NCBI GenBank assembly: GCA_025094145.1 | Contig: JALLLS010000018.1 | Location: 1 to 64,000, forward strand | DNA length: 64,000 nucleotides | Direction of reading: 5' to 3' | From: Spinellus fusiger | Lineage: Eukaryota > Mucoromycota > Mucoromycetes > Mucorales > Phycomycetaceae | Shown here: positions 50,551 to 61,811 of the stretch, piece after piece | How the letters are laid out: every line of letters begins with the position of its first letter | How positions within the stretch are numbered: the first letter of the stretch is position 1 | Notes under the pieces: generated by a model | Told to the model about the DNA's origin: nothing | The model's database searches: none | Seen by the model: only the letters and a program-made list of their open reading frames with translations | Position numbers and translations under genes: made by a program

Positions 50551-50611
50551 GTAAAATAAAAATAAAAATAGAAAATTGATTTGCTGTCCACTCATTTATT
50601 GCATGGGACTG
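50551..50611 (-). repeat. Right terminal inverted repeat of the Tc1 element
   Basis: Reverse complement begins with the CAGTCCC typical of Tc1-like termini and is flanked by TA. About 50 of 57 bases match the left end. Confidence 0.88.
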
Positions 50612-51288
50612 TATACCTCACCAGAATAAGGATATTTTATTCTTTGGTCTTGTTATTATTTTGTTATTTCTCACACTGTCTATAAAACTTTACACCTAAG
50701 TACTCATCAAAATGAGCATACTATCTCTCTTGATTGAATTATTACTAATGCACTCTTTTGATATTAGACAAGTTAAGACTCTTTCTCAAGTCAGTCCCAG
50801 GTGGTCTTCTACAAGGTCAATAATGTCTAGGGTATACTCCTAAGTATAGTTATCTATCTCCCAAGAACAAAGCATAATGCCTTTAGAGTATAGATTCTAT
50901 TTCTATGAAGGGAATGCACTTGGGCATTAGTTATAGTACATACTATACTATTATCTATACTATTACAATAAACAATTTTATTCATCAACACTATATTCCA
51001 TTGATAATACAATTTGATAGTGAAGTATTCCACAAAAGGAAATAATGATTTGGATATCCATTACTCTTTTGATTTAAAATATTATTCCATCAAAGGTAAG
51101 ATATTTTTTACATAATAGGAAGGATATATCACCGCTTAAAGGTCAGAATATCTTTGGGTGTGTAGTAGTTTTATGGTTTCTCCTTTTTTTCTTCTTTTTT
51201 CTCTTTTTTCTTTTTCTCTCTCTTCTTTTTCTACTCTCTTTTTTTTTCTTTCTTTCTTTCTATTTTTATTATTTTCTTTACCGGTAAA
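50612..51288. other. Upstream region of the Ssk1-type gene
   Basis: A+T-rich, ending in a 100-bp pyrimidine-rich tract (51180-51275) just before the start codon. No other gene seen. Confidence 0.55.
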
Positions 51289-54200
51289 ATGAAGAGCCCT
51301 CCTCATACAGAGAGCTCTTCTCTTATGGAGACAGAGAATACACCACCCACCACTGCAAACACCACTGCCTCAGAATGGCTTCCTTCCAGCCACAAACAAC
51401 GGCCTCGTCTCAGCTACCTACGCTCAGCATGGCGATCCCAAGAGACAAATTTCTCTCCTTCAACGTCCTCTCCTATCTATGACTTGTATTTCTCCATTGA
51501 TTTACCACCCTTGGTGCCCTTTGAAACAACTCGGGTCGCAGAAGAAACCTCTCGGCTTGTTCTAATGGCTGTGTGTGGGTGTGTAGGCACTACTCTCAGT
51601 GCATGTGTATGGACATTCTACACCTCCACCCTCCTACACCAGCTGTGGCTCCACCGCACAGTCCACACCCTCCTCTTTCTATGGTGGGCTGTGATGGCTG
51701 TTCTATGGCAAAGACAGCCTGTTAACCTCCAACTCTACTTGACATGGGCACACCACAGCCTCATTACAACCCTAATCACCACCCTCCTTGTCTCTTCATT
51801 AGCCCCATCTTCCTACACCCTGCCCATCGTGGTCCAGGCCATGTGTCTACTGATCTTCAATGCCTGTCTCAGACTCGACTCTGCAGAAGAACAACAACAC
51901 CAGGCCTTCCACCGCCACCTTAACAAGGAACATGAGAAACACCAGCAGTTCCTTCACGAAGCAGCCCAGAACTACGCCTGCACTCGACAGACATTCCTTA
52001 CCACAGTAGCCCAGGAAATACAGGATGCTGCATTGATGGTGATCACCACTCTAGAGCAGTTCTCACCTGCCAGTATTCTCTCTGATACCTATGAATTGCT
52101 CAGTGCTTGTTCTATTGCTGTGCCCATTCCCAGCATCTCTGCCATCAACACCTCTGTCAAACAAGTATGCTATATCTGCTCCCACATGGAGTTTGTGTCG
52201 CGTCTGCTAAGAGAGGGGTCTACCTCCAGTGCAGGAGAGAGCATACAGAGCACGGTTCGACAGGAGTTTGATATGGGGGATCTGGTCCAGAATGTGGGAG
52301 ATGCTTTGGCAGGCATGGCCTCCAAGCTGGACGTCAATCTTGTTATTTACCATGCGGACAACGGACTCCACCACACACATGTCATGGGCGATGAAGGGGC
52401 CATGCGCCACGCCCTTCTCGATGTAAGCACAGCTAATGCACTAGATAGAAAGACAGAGGGCAGTGAATAGAGGGTCATTGACTGGTTTCTGTTAGCTACT
52501 GCATAATATTCTAGAAGGATGTACGCCAGGGGCATGCATTGAACTTGGCTTGAACATCGTCTCTATTGCCATGGACAAGTTCAGGATCACCCTTGAAATC
52601 ACCCACACCACCTCGCCCTCCATTCCAGACGGACTGTCCGTGTCGTTTCTTCCCAATGCTAATCTCACAGCACGACTCCTGCACTACATTGGCGCCACTC
52701 TTTCTGTGCAGGACTTGAATCGACACAAGACACGGTTTGATGTGGCCATGGAGGTGGATGCAGGATGCAATGACCAGAGTGCCAAACCCTTGGTACTGAA
52801 GAACCCTCTTTTGGCATCTCAAAAGCACTACTCCAACATCAAGTTCTCCAATGAGCCTACCCTGAAAGAACTGTGCCAATTCATTGAAAACCTCAAAGGC
52901 ATTAAAATGGTTCTGCATGCCTCTGAGAAGAGTGTCTTTGCCAAACACCTCACAAGTTGTCTTGCCAGTTGGAACACAGACATCAGCCACAGACCTGTCG
53001 AAACCAACGACGGAGAAGAAGAAAGCAGTGCCTCGGGAAATGATGGGACACTGTCAGAAACCAGTACACAGAGCACACCCAAAACTACACCCAAAACTAC
53101 CACTCACCACTCACACCATCACAGCCACAGCCATAGCCACAGCCACCACCACCATGAGTCAGAGGCACGACCTCATGTGCCTTCCCCTGCCATTGAAGAA
53201 GAACACCTCCACTCCCTTCCTCCTGCTTTTATCCTTATTGACGACGATATCCTTACCCTTGAAAACAAATTACGTGAATTTCGTGCACAACCTCCTGCGT
53301 CTGTCAATATCCTCCAGCACCACCAGAACCTACGCCGCCACAAACGCACAAAATCCAACAACTTGTTACAGAACTTTTTTCATCAGGGCACCACGGCCAT
53401 TATCCATTTTACTTCATTGACCAACTACAAGCGGGTGCGGGACTCGGTCCAGTGGTTTGCAGCTTCGGGCATGCAACCCTTCTCCATGCCCCGCGTTGTG
53501 GTGGTGCCTAAACCCGCAGGCCCACGGCGGTTCTTGACGGCCCTGCATACAGCATGGAACAATGCTGTGGTGGAGCCTCATTTTCTTCCCATTGCCACGT
53601 CGCCCTCGAGTCCTTGTCCGCCTGGATTTGTCATGATGGTGAGAGAAGCCACCACGTCGCCCCTGCCGAATGCACTTCAGGAGGCAGAGCGGACAGGTCA
53701 ATTGCGGTTTTCGCCGGGAGAGGTGGCCATGGTGCGTCGACGTCCTGTCAGTGGGATCTTTAGTCCTTCTGGAACAGGCGTCGAAGGAGGAGTAGGAGGA
53801 GGAGGGGGAGTAGGAGGAGGAGGTATGGAGACCAATTACTTTTTTGATCCTGCGTCTGTCATGGTGGCCACTGCGTCTGGGATGTCTGCCGTTGGTGGGA
53901 ATGTCTGCTCCAATGGAAATACAAATAGTATGGCAGAGACAGCCATGGCTATGGCAATGGCCGCCAGTGGAGGGGTAGGAGGAAGCTGTATAACATCATT
54001 AGCATTAGCACCAGCACCAGCAGTATCAGCATCAGCATCAACATCAACATCAAAATTAGCATCAACATTAGCATCAGCATCAGCATCAGCATCGGCATCA
54101 GCATCAGCCGCTGGTAGTGGAGGAAATGGAATAGAAGGTGGAATGACCAGTGGAGGCCTAGGCCATTTATCCTATGCCGTTCATTCACACCATGGACCTC

Positions 54201-55921
54201 ACCCTCCTCACACACCTCACACACCCCACACACCCCACACACCTCACACACCTCACCCTATGAATGCAAATGGCACCCTCCCCATGACATCGCCTGTTGG
54301 GTGTGGATCCACTCGCTCCCTGTGTCCTACACGACGCCGATCGCATGCTGAGTTGCATTCACAGACCCCTATGGATTACCTGGGAAACAGTGCTGGTGCT
54401 GTTCTCACAGGCCACGGCATTGTGCACACTGGGTTTGGACAGCAACCGTCGCCCCTCAAATGTCCAATGACAGGACTCCATACCTCAGCAGCAGAGACAA
54501 AGCTAGGGGGTGAGAAGGGGAGTGGGGCACGCACTGTCCAGGGAGAAGACGTCCTGGGTCCGTCTGCAGAGGCCCCTATGGCACTGGAGGAGCCTGTGCA
54601 TGTGCCAACCCCTTCTACACCCTTGCCAAACACTGTTCCCAAGAAAGCAGGAGGACGGAACATGTCCAATGTCAAGCTGAAGAAGAGAAAAAAGGGCAAG
54701 AATACGTCTTTTGCTGGTGAAGTGAATCCACCGATCAATGTATTGATTGTAGAAGGTAATGGGTATTCTAGAGTGTTTCTTTTTTTTGCTTATATTTTGC
54801 TTATATTTTGCTTATATTTTGGGTGTGACTAGACAATATTATCAATCAGGCTATTCTTTCTGCCTGGATGAAAAAGCATAAAATCAAATTCTCAGTAGCA
54901 AGCAATGGACAAGAAGCTGTTGAGAAATGGAAGCAGGGTGGATTCCATCTTGTATTAGTAAGTGTCTAATAGCAATGACTTTCTTCTTTCAATGACAGTG
55001 GACTGATTTGCACTGTGGCTCGATTAGATGGACATTCAGCTGCCTGTCATGGATGGTATCCAGGCAACCAAGATGATCCGTGCCATTGAAAAAGAACAAA
55101 AGATAGGCGTATTGCCCATGTCTTCTTCCTTTTTAAGACAACAGCAACTCAGATCTTGTACTTCTTCGCCTATTGCGAATGCTACTTCTACTGTGAATGC
55201 CACTACGATTGCTAATGCGAATGCTATTGCTGTCTCACAAGACATCATGGAGGATACAGAAGCCATGGAGCCCTTTGACATTACCAAAAAAGGAGAAGAA
55301 CTTCCACCTTCCACCTTCCGCTCTCCTGTGATTATTGTCGCCTTGACAGCCTCTTCTCTCGACTCGGATCGACATGCGGCCCTTGCAGCAGGATGCAATG
55401 ACTTTTTAACCAAGCCAGTGAGCCTAGAGTGGCTAGAAAAGAAGATTGTTGAATGGGGATGCATGCAGGCCCTGATTGATTTCGAAGGATGGCGTCAATG
55501 GAAGCAGTCTTCATCAACAGACACCAACACTGCCCTTGTGTCGTCTGTGTCCTCTCCCTTCACCCCTCTCCATAAAACACCCGCTCCACTGTCGATGCAC
55601 TCGCCTGCTGCCACACCAGAAGCCACGGCGGCGGCTGCTCTTGCAAAACAGAGAGACGAGGATGAAAAGCGGCGGATTGCTGAACTCAGTCGACTGGCCC
55701 TGTTGTCTGGGAAGGGGGTGCTTCTTCCAGGGGCGGCTGGACTGTTGAAGGGACGGCGGTTTTCTGCATTGGAGCGTGCGCATAGTGCCGGGTCACGCCG
55801 AGTGTTATCAAAGACTGGGTCAGAAACTAATTTACTCAAAGGGCTAAGAAGTCAGGATTCTTGGCATTCCTTGCGTGATGTGGCAGACAAAAAGACAGTC
55901 ATGAGGACTGTAGACGAATAA
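51289..55921 (+). CDS. SSK1: Ssk1-type response regulator with membrane and pseudo-histidine-kinase regions
   Basis: Four exons on plus: 51289-52422, 52496-54755, 54833-54957 and 55028-55921, joining to 1470 residues. Hydrophobic segments lie at about 89-190. Around 236-245 the helix TFLTTVAQEIQDA aligns with a histidine-kinase H-box, but the phospho-acceptor His is Gln. An N-box-like LLHNILEGC (379-387) and ITLEITHT follow, as in a degraded ATPase domain. A His-rich run lies at 582-598. FILIDDD (about 623-629) begins a degenerate receiver ending near VVVVPKPAGPRR. Gly- and SA-rich low-complexity sequence follows. The C-terminal receiver is intact: VLIVEDN (E1131, D1132), phospho-acceptor D1175 in LVLMDIQLPVMDG and K1302 in LTKPV. 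It has a roughly 70-residue insert. The receiver strongly resembles Ssk1, which relays osmotic and oxidative stress to the Hog1 MAP kinase cascade. Confidence 0.88.
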
Positions 55922-56869
55922 GAGAAGAAGAAAAAGAAGAAGAAAAAAGAAAAAGAGAAATACATCTAGGAATGAAACAGCCTTGTACTGTAAATATACA
56001 TAAGAAATTCAATGCACTCCACTCATCCCTTTTCCTCCCCCGCCTTCCCTTTTGCCTCATTACTACGCCTTTTTTATTTATTCAACACGCTTTAATAAAC
56101 GAACGAACTTGTAAAGATTTTAAACAAAATGTTGATTTCTTTCTTTCTTGTTTGAGGATTTTCTAATGTTAAAATCCAACATCCGCATTTTTCTATTTTA
56201 GGCAATGATAAGACCTGTTGGGACCACCTATGTTTTTATGAGTGCATAAGCACTGTTTGTCCAAGTGTATTTACGCATAGGCCTATATAGCTCGTGGCAT
56301 GGGTAGAATAAAGAGAGGTGACATGAGCCATAAGAGATGTAAAGTTAGACTTAATATTTGTGTAGTGAATATCCACTGACTCTACTGTAATCATGGGAAT
56401 TAAGAAAGTCACCTGCTGATGGTCTACATCTGTCTTTTTTTTTTTCCAATGATCTCATTCTTAGTTTAATCTCTACGCCATTATTATAGATGATCATGTT
56501 AGAAACAGCCTTATTATAAACAGTCTTATTATAAATAACCATGTTGGAAGAAGAACATCACTCGAAATAGATCCATTTTTATCTATCTATTCACCTCTTT
56601 AGTCGACAAGACTTCACCTGTGCATGTTGATTGGCTTTCCTCATCAAGAAAATTCAGTCTTCTCTTTTCCTACTATTCCTATTGACAAGGGTAACACTAA
56701 AACGTATCAGATTAAGGATACCTTGTCATTTTGTCATTATATCACTTGTGGTCTTTTATTATTACAGCGCATGGACTTACATTTGGTGTAAGTCTATTGA
56801 ATCAGAGAAATAGACATGCATTGAGTACTATCTAGGCCCATGTGTGTGTGTGTTTTTTTTTGCTAGTCT

Positions 56870-57050
56870 GCATGCACTCAACAAGACTGTTTGTAAATTT
56901 GTATTTTTCTTCTTCTTTTCTTCTTATTGCTACCGTTTAAAATGCATTGAATAAGACTTGCATATGCTTGTACTCTATTTCTTTTAACTGCTAGAATGCA
57001 TGCACTGAATAACATTTGCATAGGCTTGTACTCAATATTTATTCAAGTAG
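56870..57050. repeat. Diverged tandem repeat
   Basis: Three related units containing GCA(C/T)T(G/C)AA(T/C)AA followed by (T/G)TTTG(C/T)A and CTTGTACT(C), spaced about 60-70 bp. Confidence 0.5.
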
Positions 57051-57284
57051 TAAGCTTTCTACGCGTTGATCTGCAAAAGCTTCAATTCATGCTTTGTTTC
57101 ATTGACAGAAGGACTGCTTTCTTTTCTTATTTTCTTCTCCATTGATCTACACTTTTGATCTATTTCTTTTTCTCATTTTTTATTTTTATTTTTATTTTTA
57201 TTTTTGCTGATCTCTCACTCATGGTGTACCTTTGGTCTGTGGTTTTACACATGCCACAGTGCCAACACACTAAAGAGATGGCAA

Positions 57285-57395
57285 ATAAATAATTAAATAA
57301 CTAAATAATAATAAATAAATAATAAAATAATAATAAATAATAAAATAATAATAAATAATAAAATAATAATAAATAATAAAATAATAAAATAAAAA
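57285..57395. repeat. AATAATAAATAAT repeat
   Basis: About 110 bp of AAT/AAAT units with a 15-bp sub-periodicity. Confidence 0.88.
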
Positions 57396-60300
57396 ACAAA
57401 GCATATCCATCTCTTTATTTTGTGTTTATCGAAAAGATTACAAAGGCAGTGTCAAATGAAAAAAAAAATGAAAAAAGACAGTCCTTCTTAGACCCGAGGA
57501 ATTATTTGTAACGTTTGAACTCTCTTTTTGTTCAACCTTATAAAATGCGATTGAGATGTGTTATTTTATGGTTAAGAAAATAGAATAAAAACAAATAAAC
57601 AATGGAAATGGAAATGTAAGACAAGTGAACACCAAGATGGCAGCCCATGTTCGATTTATTCTAAATTAATCATTACATCAACTATGCTAATCTGAAATAG
57701 TAAGCAATAGGACATTGAACTCATTATTATGATATATCTATCCATATTCCAAATCATAGAAGTGATGAGTAGACACCCCAGTCTATTTATTGGGTAATGA
57801 ATTACGCTTTCTATTCCCACTGTTAACACTGTTACTATGACTACTGTTACTATCATTATCATTATTAATACTATCATTATCACTACCATCACTACCATCA
57901 CTATTATCACTACCATCACTACCATCGTTGTTTCTTTAAATGCTCAAAGCAATAGAGAGAATAATAACTGCTGACAAAGAGAATGGTTGGAGAGAAAAGA
58001 GCTCATTCTTCCAAATACCCTGATTTGCCACTTGTTATTCCTTCCCCCTCTTTAAAGTAAAAATAGAAATTAAGAAATTAAGCAAAAAAAGCAATAGGGA
58101 TAAATAATAATAATAATAGAGGAAGAATGTCTTATCTTGCGATGCCTGATGTCTTCGGTTCTGCCTTTCAAATTCTACTTTTTTATTTATTCTTTTTGCT
58201 GTCACTGCCGACTATTAATATACTCCGTGGAATACTTTATATATTTAGATATTAAAATAATAATAGAAATATAGCAAGAACATGCAGATACAAATACTTC
58301 AGGCATCCCCCGTGCATTAGAGAAGAGACACATCTCTGTATTTCTTGTACCCATTCTATGACTCAATAAAAGAGTGGACTTATTTTTATGCAAGTAGGTG
58401 TAGTAGTGGTTATAGTTATCTAAATATATATAAATATAATATTAAAAAAAAAAAAGAGTGGGTTCACTGAAACACAATTAAAACAATACCCTCTATGGTA
58501 AATGTGGTTGCTGTCATTTGCAAGCGCCAAGGACAAGTTTATTTTATTATTTTATTTTATTATTTTATTATTTTATTATTTTATTATTTTTAAATAATAA
58601 ATAGTAAATAATAAAAACACAAGTTTGTCTTCTTTCTATAGCTCAACTCTCTCTATTTACGTAAGCACCTGTTGAATCAAAATGATAATAATAGGATGGC
58701 TATAGACATCACTATGAACTATCACACAAAGAGATAGAAAGTAGAAAAGAGCACCCACCACTCCGGTATCTGAGATATAATCCCAGCACCTATCACCATG
58801 AGCAAACGCTTAATTGTTCTATCCTAACAAGAGTTGCTTACCAGTCAAGACGAGTTAAAATAAAATCACATGTTGAAGCAAGAAAAAAGAAGAAAAAGAG
58901 GGGGGAGGGAAGAGAAGAGGAGGACACAAAACCCACTTATTTCATAATACGATTGAATTTCACACAAATAGAGGCTGAGCATGGAAATAGTAAAATAGTA
59001 AAATAGTAAAATAGTAAAATGAAATGAAATATAAGAGTCACACGTCATAAGTGAAATACTACAAAAAGCGATCTTTAACCATGTGTAATAACAGCTGATA
59101 GTTTGAAGAGAGAGAGAGAAAGGGGAGGGAATAACAAGTCTAGAAATGAGTGATCAATGGATAACAAGGAAAAGGAGAAATAAAACCAAAGTGAGCTCTT
59201 TTTTTATTTTCTCACTCCATGAATGTATGCACACTTGACATTGTATTGCATAAATGACCTGACTATGCAGAGGAGAAGGAGAAGCAGGGACGACAAAATA
59301 AGGCCTAGGATCGAACTGAGTACAAAGGCCCTAACTGATAGAAAGACTTCTTGTTCTCTGCATGTAAGGCTAAAGAACCCTGTGGCTTGTAGGATAAGAA
59401 GAATAGTGAATAATAACAAGATAACAAGATAATAACAAGATAACAAAATAATAACAAAATAACAAAATAACAAAATAATAACACAAGCGGAGGAAAGTAG
59501 AAAAGGCCCTGACTGAAAGCAGCCAATCTTGGCCTTGTCTTTGTTTGCAACAATGAATAGAAACAAGATGTGTCAAGTTATTTACTGTCCAATCAACACC
59601 GAGTCGTGGGTAAAGTAGTTTCATCCAAAGGTTTTTTTTTCTTGTACCAGATTTCAGTTAGATAGCATTTGGATCTTAGCTTCTAATGGTTTAAGGGCCA
59701 GTGATAGACTCACCAATGTCCTCTCATAGCGTGGCATTTTGTGTTTTATCTCAGATATCGATAAGCGTAGAGACATAGAAGGCTCTCTAGTGCGCTTTGA
59801 CAAGAATTACTCATAGATTAATGAACACAAGAATAAAACCCTCATGCGTGAGAAGTTCTGGGTTCATTGAATAATAGCAAAATAAGAATAGTAACTGTTT
59901 CTTATCACAGGTGTACAAGAATTAGTCAAAAGAGTCGGATGTGACTGTGATAAGTGAGTGAAGGCGCGATACTATATTTGAGATGGATAGTAAAAATAAT
60001 AACATCTCTGACACTTATATTATTATTACTAGTATTTATTAGTAGTAGTATTGTTATTACTATTCTGGTTATTATGGGAAAAAATCAAAAAGAGGAAATA
60101 AAAATTATTAAGCCAATGAATACCTCTAGAATAAGAAAGAATCAAAGAAACGAATGCAGTTGATACACGTGTAGGACAACATGAGCCTTAAGAGAACAAG
60201 AACAGTGATGATTGTGACAACGCATCCTTCTCGCCCTATTCTTGCTCTCCACGAAAGCAGACCATTTTTCCTTTTATAGTAAAATTTTACTTATTGTTGA

Positions 60301-60424
60301 TGGGTTTGGAACAGTATGAAAAAGTTTTCCAGCAACACAGTTCAGGAGGTGATTGTTGCTAGAATGTTTGTCATATTTACTTTTTATTTTATATTTGATG
60401 ACATTTGACTAAATTATTATTCAC

Positions 60425-60545
60425 TCTATTATGCTTTATTATGATCTATTATGATCTTATATTATTATGATCTATTATGATCTATTATGATCTATTATGA
60501 TCTATTCTGCCTTATTCTGCCTTATTCTGCCTTATTCTACCCTAT
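60425..60545. repeat. ATTATGATCT and TTCTGCC tandem repeats
   Basis: Four to five copies of CTATTATGAT followed by four copies of CTTATTCTGC, both 10-bp units. Confidence 0.88.
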
Positions 60546-60726
60546 GAAAGACTATTTTAGCCCGTCATTCCATTATTTGATACTATCTTACACTATTATA
60601 TGCTTGTTAGCGTAACCACGCACAAGTCCATCTCAATGAGATGGAAAAGAAAGGCCTGTGTCTCACTCTTTAAAGTGGCGTCATTACAAACCTCTTTATA
60701 AATCTTGCTCATTCTGTATAACCTGT

Positions 60727-60840
60727 TCATAAGAAGCGATCGACACTTCCACGTGCCCCAATGCGTTTAGCTCTTCGCTCTTGTTCCATAGTATAAGCTG
60801 TCTGTGGGTGAAGGGTTTCACCGAGAGGAGAAGAAAACAT
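60727..60840 (-). CDS. Candidate 37-residue micro-protein
   Basis: Open frame of 38 codons from the ATG at 60840 to TGA at 60727. It begins MFSSPLGETLHPQTAY and ends RRAKRIGARGSVDRFL. The sequence is balanced, charged and G+C-richer than its flanks, unlike the chance frames around it. The C-terminal half could be a terminal exon of a longer gene, because CCCACAG just before ACAGCTTAT could also be a 3' splice site. No family recognised. Confidence 0.35.
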   Translation of the reverse strand: MFSSPLGETLHPQTAYTMEQERRAKRIGARGSVDRFL

Positions 60841-61141
60841 CAAGGGAGTTTCAACTGATAGAAACAAGTGAAAATGGAGTTTTTTTTTATTTTTTTTATT
60901 TTTTTTATTATTATTTTTTTATATTATTATTATTGAAGAGGAAGCAAAAATGGTCTTTTTCTGCACTCACGATTGGTTATTCTAATACCCGACAACGCCC
61001 TCTCCGATTCCGGCACAACCCCTAAAACTCTAAATTGTAGAAAGTCAAAGAGAATTGTATTCCCGTATTCCTATTTGAGTCTCCGAATAATAGACTCCTC
61101 TTTGTATATAAGGACCGGAGTGAAGGTCGATTTCCATTATC
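60841..61141. other. Upstream region of the acidic protein gene
   Basis: Holds a T-rich tract (60880-60930) on the left and the TATA box at 61104-61113. It also covers the possible promoter of the micro-ORF on minus. Confidence 0.5.
61104..61113 (+). promoter_or_regulatory. TATA box candidate
   Basis: GTATATAAGG only about 30 bp upstream of the ATG at 61142. If used, the transcript leader would be very short, or translation would start at a later ATG. Confidence 0.5.
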
Positions 61142-61528
61142 ATGACAGTATCACTCCCTCCAACTGAATCTATCTCCGACCTTGAACTGTATCCCGTTGT
61201 ACCTGCTGATGTGGTAGACGACGAAGAACTCCTAGCCATTCTTGGTCTTCCCCTTACTCAATCACCACTCGATGATGACGTGTCTGTTGCTGTCCTGGAT
61301 TGGGAGGACATGCCCGAACTATCAGAAGAAGAAGATGACGATTGCTCAAGTATCGGAAAGCGTAAACGCGAAGAAGATGACGATTTATTTGCTCAATTGG
61401 ACTTTGTGGAGGTGCCACTTTCTCCCAAGAAGCCTTGTTTTGTTGAGGATGATTTGAGCTTCACAATGTACACTCAAGTGGTGGATGACGAAGACATTCG
61501 ATTGGCTTTGGATTTGATTTCTTCATAA
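61142..61528 (+). CDS. Small acidic protein, unknown function
   Basis: Single exon, 128 residues. Very acidic (runs of D and E) with one basic cluster, KRKREE, that could be a nuclear localisation signal, and hydrophobic/acidic mixtures such as DDEELLAILGLPL that look like activation-domain or short interaction motifs. No domain recognised. A TATA box precedes it at close range. It has acidic composition in common with the degraded coding island at 5989-6780, but I see no alignment good enough to call them related. Confidence 0.6.
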   Translation: MTVSLPPTESISDLELYPVVPADVVDDEELLAILGLPLTQSPLDDDVSVAVLDWEDMPELSEEEDDDCSSIGKRKREEDDDLFAQLDFVEVPLSPKKPCFVEDDLSFTMYTQVVDDEDIRLALDLISS

Positions 61529-61811
61529 CCGATGCATGAATCTCTCTTTCTCTCTTATTTTCACGACACCTCACACACCCTTCTCTACACCCTTTCTACA
61601 CCCTTCTATAACACACACACACATCACTCAAAGTACAAACACAACATTTTTTTTGTTTTATATAGTTTTCTTCTGTACAAACCTTTCTCTTTTTTATCTT
61701 ATTTTCCTCTTCTATCTCTACAAAATGATGGTGCAAAAATAAAGTACCGTGCAATCTATTAGCTATCATAAGAAGGATACATCGCCTCAATTGCTTTGAT
61801 ATCAGGCACTC
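61529..61811. other. Convergent 3' flanks
   Basis: CA/CT-rich tract (61565-61630) then T-rich DNA, ending at the stop of the RBR gene. A frame reading VPDIKAIEAMYPSY on minus (61761-61805) may be an alternative last exon of that gene. Confidence 0.45.

Larger units (their letters stand above)
49782..50611 (-). mobile_element. Internally deleted Tc1/mariner transposon
   Basis: An 830-bp element bounded by TA dinucleotides (49780-49781 and 50612-50613) with inverted ends of about 57 bp. The minus-strand transposase frame is broken. Near the start it has a helix-turn-helix (YQEIADDADIPKSTVGRIV), then a second HTH ending in SFLKY/THKHN-type sequence (around 50077-50295). It jumps directly to the C-terminal end of a Tc1 transposase (KWERIPNEFLENLVDSMPRC, about 50060-49995). 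The DDE catalytic core that should lie between is gone. It cannot encode an active enzyme but could be mobilised by another copy. Confidence 0.85.
55922..60726. other. Long A+T-rich intergenic region
   Basis: Nearly 5 kb without a supportable gene. Contains T-rich and simple-sequence tracts: AATAAT runs (57285-57395), CTATCATTA-type runs (57820-57920), TTATTTTA (58535-58600), AATAACAAG (59400-59480) and TATTATGATC (60425-60500). Three diverged 60-70 bp units are near 56870-57050. Confidence 0.55.

Noticed and set aside
53414..54251. Frames opposite the low-complexity part of the Ssk1-type gene
   Set aside because: Shadows of Gly/SA/PHT-rich coding repeats.
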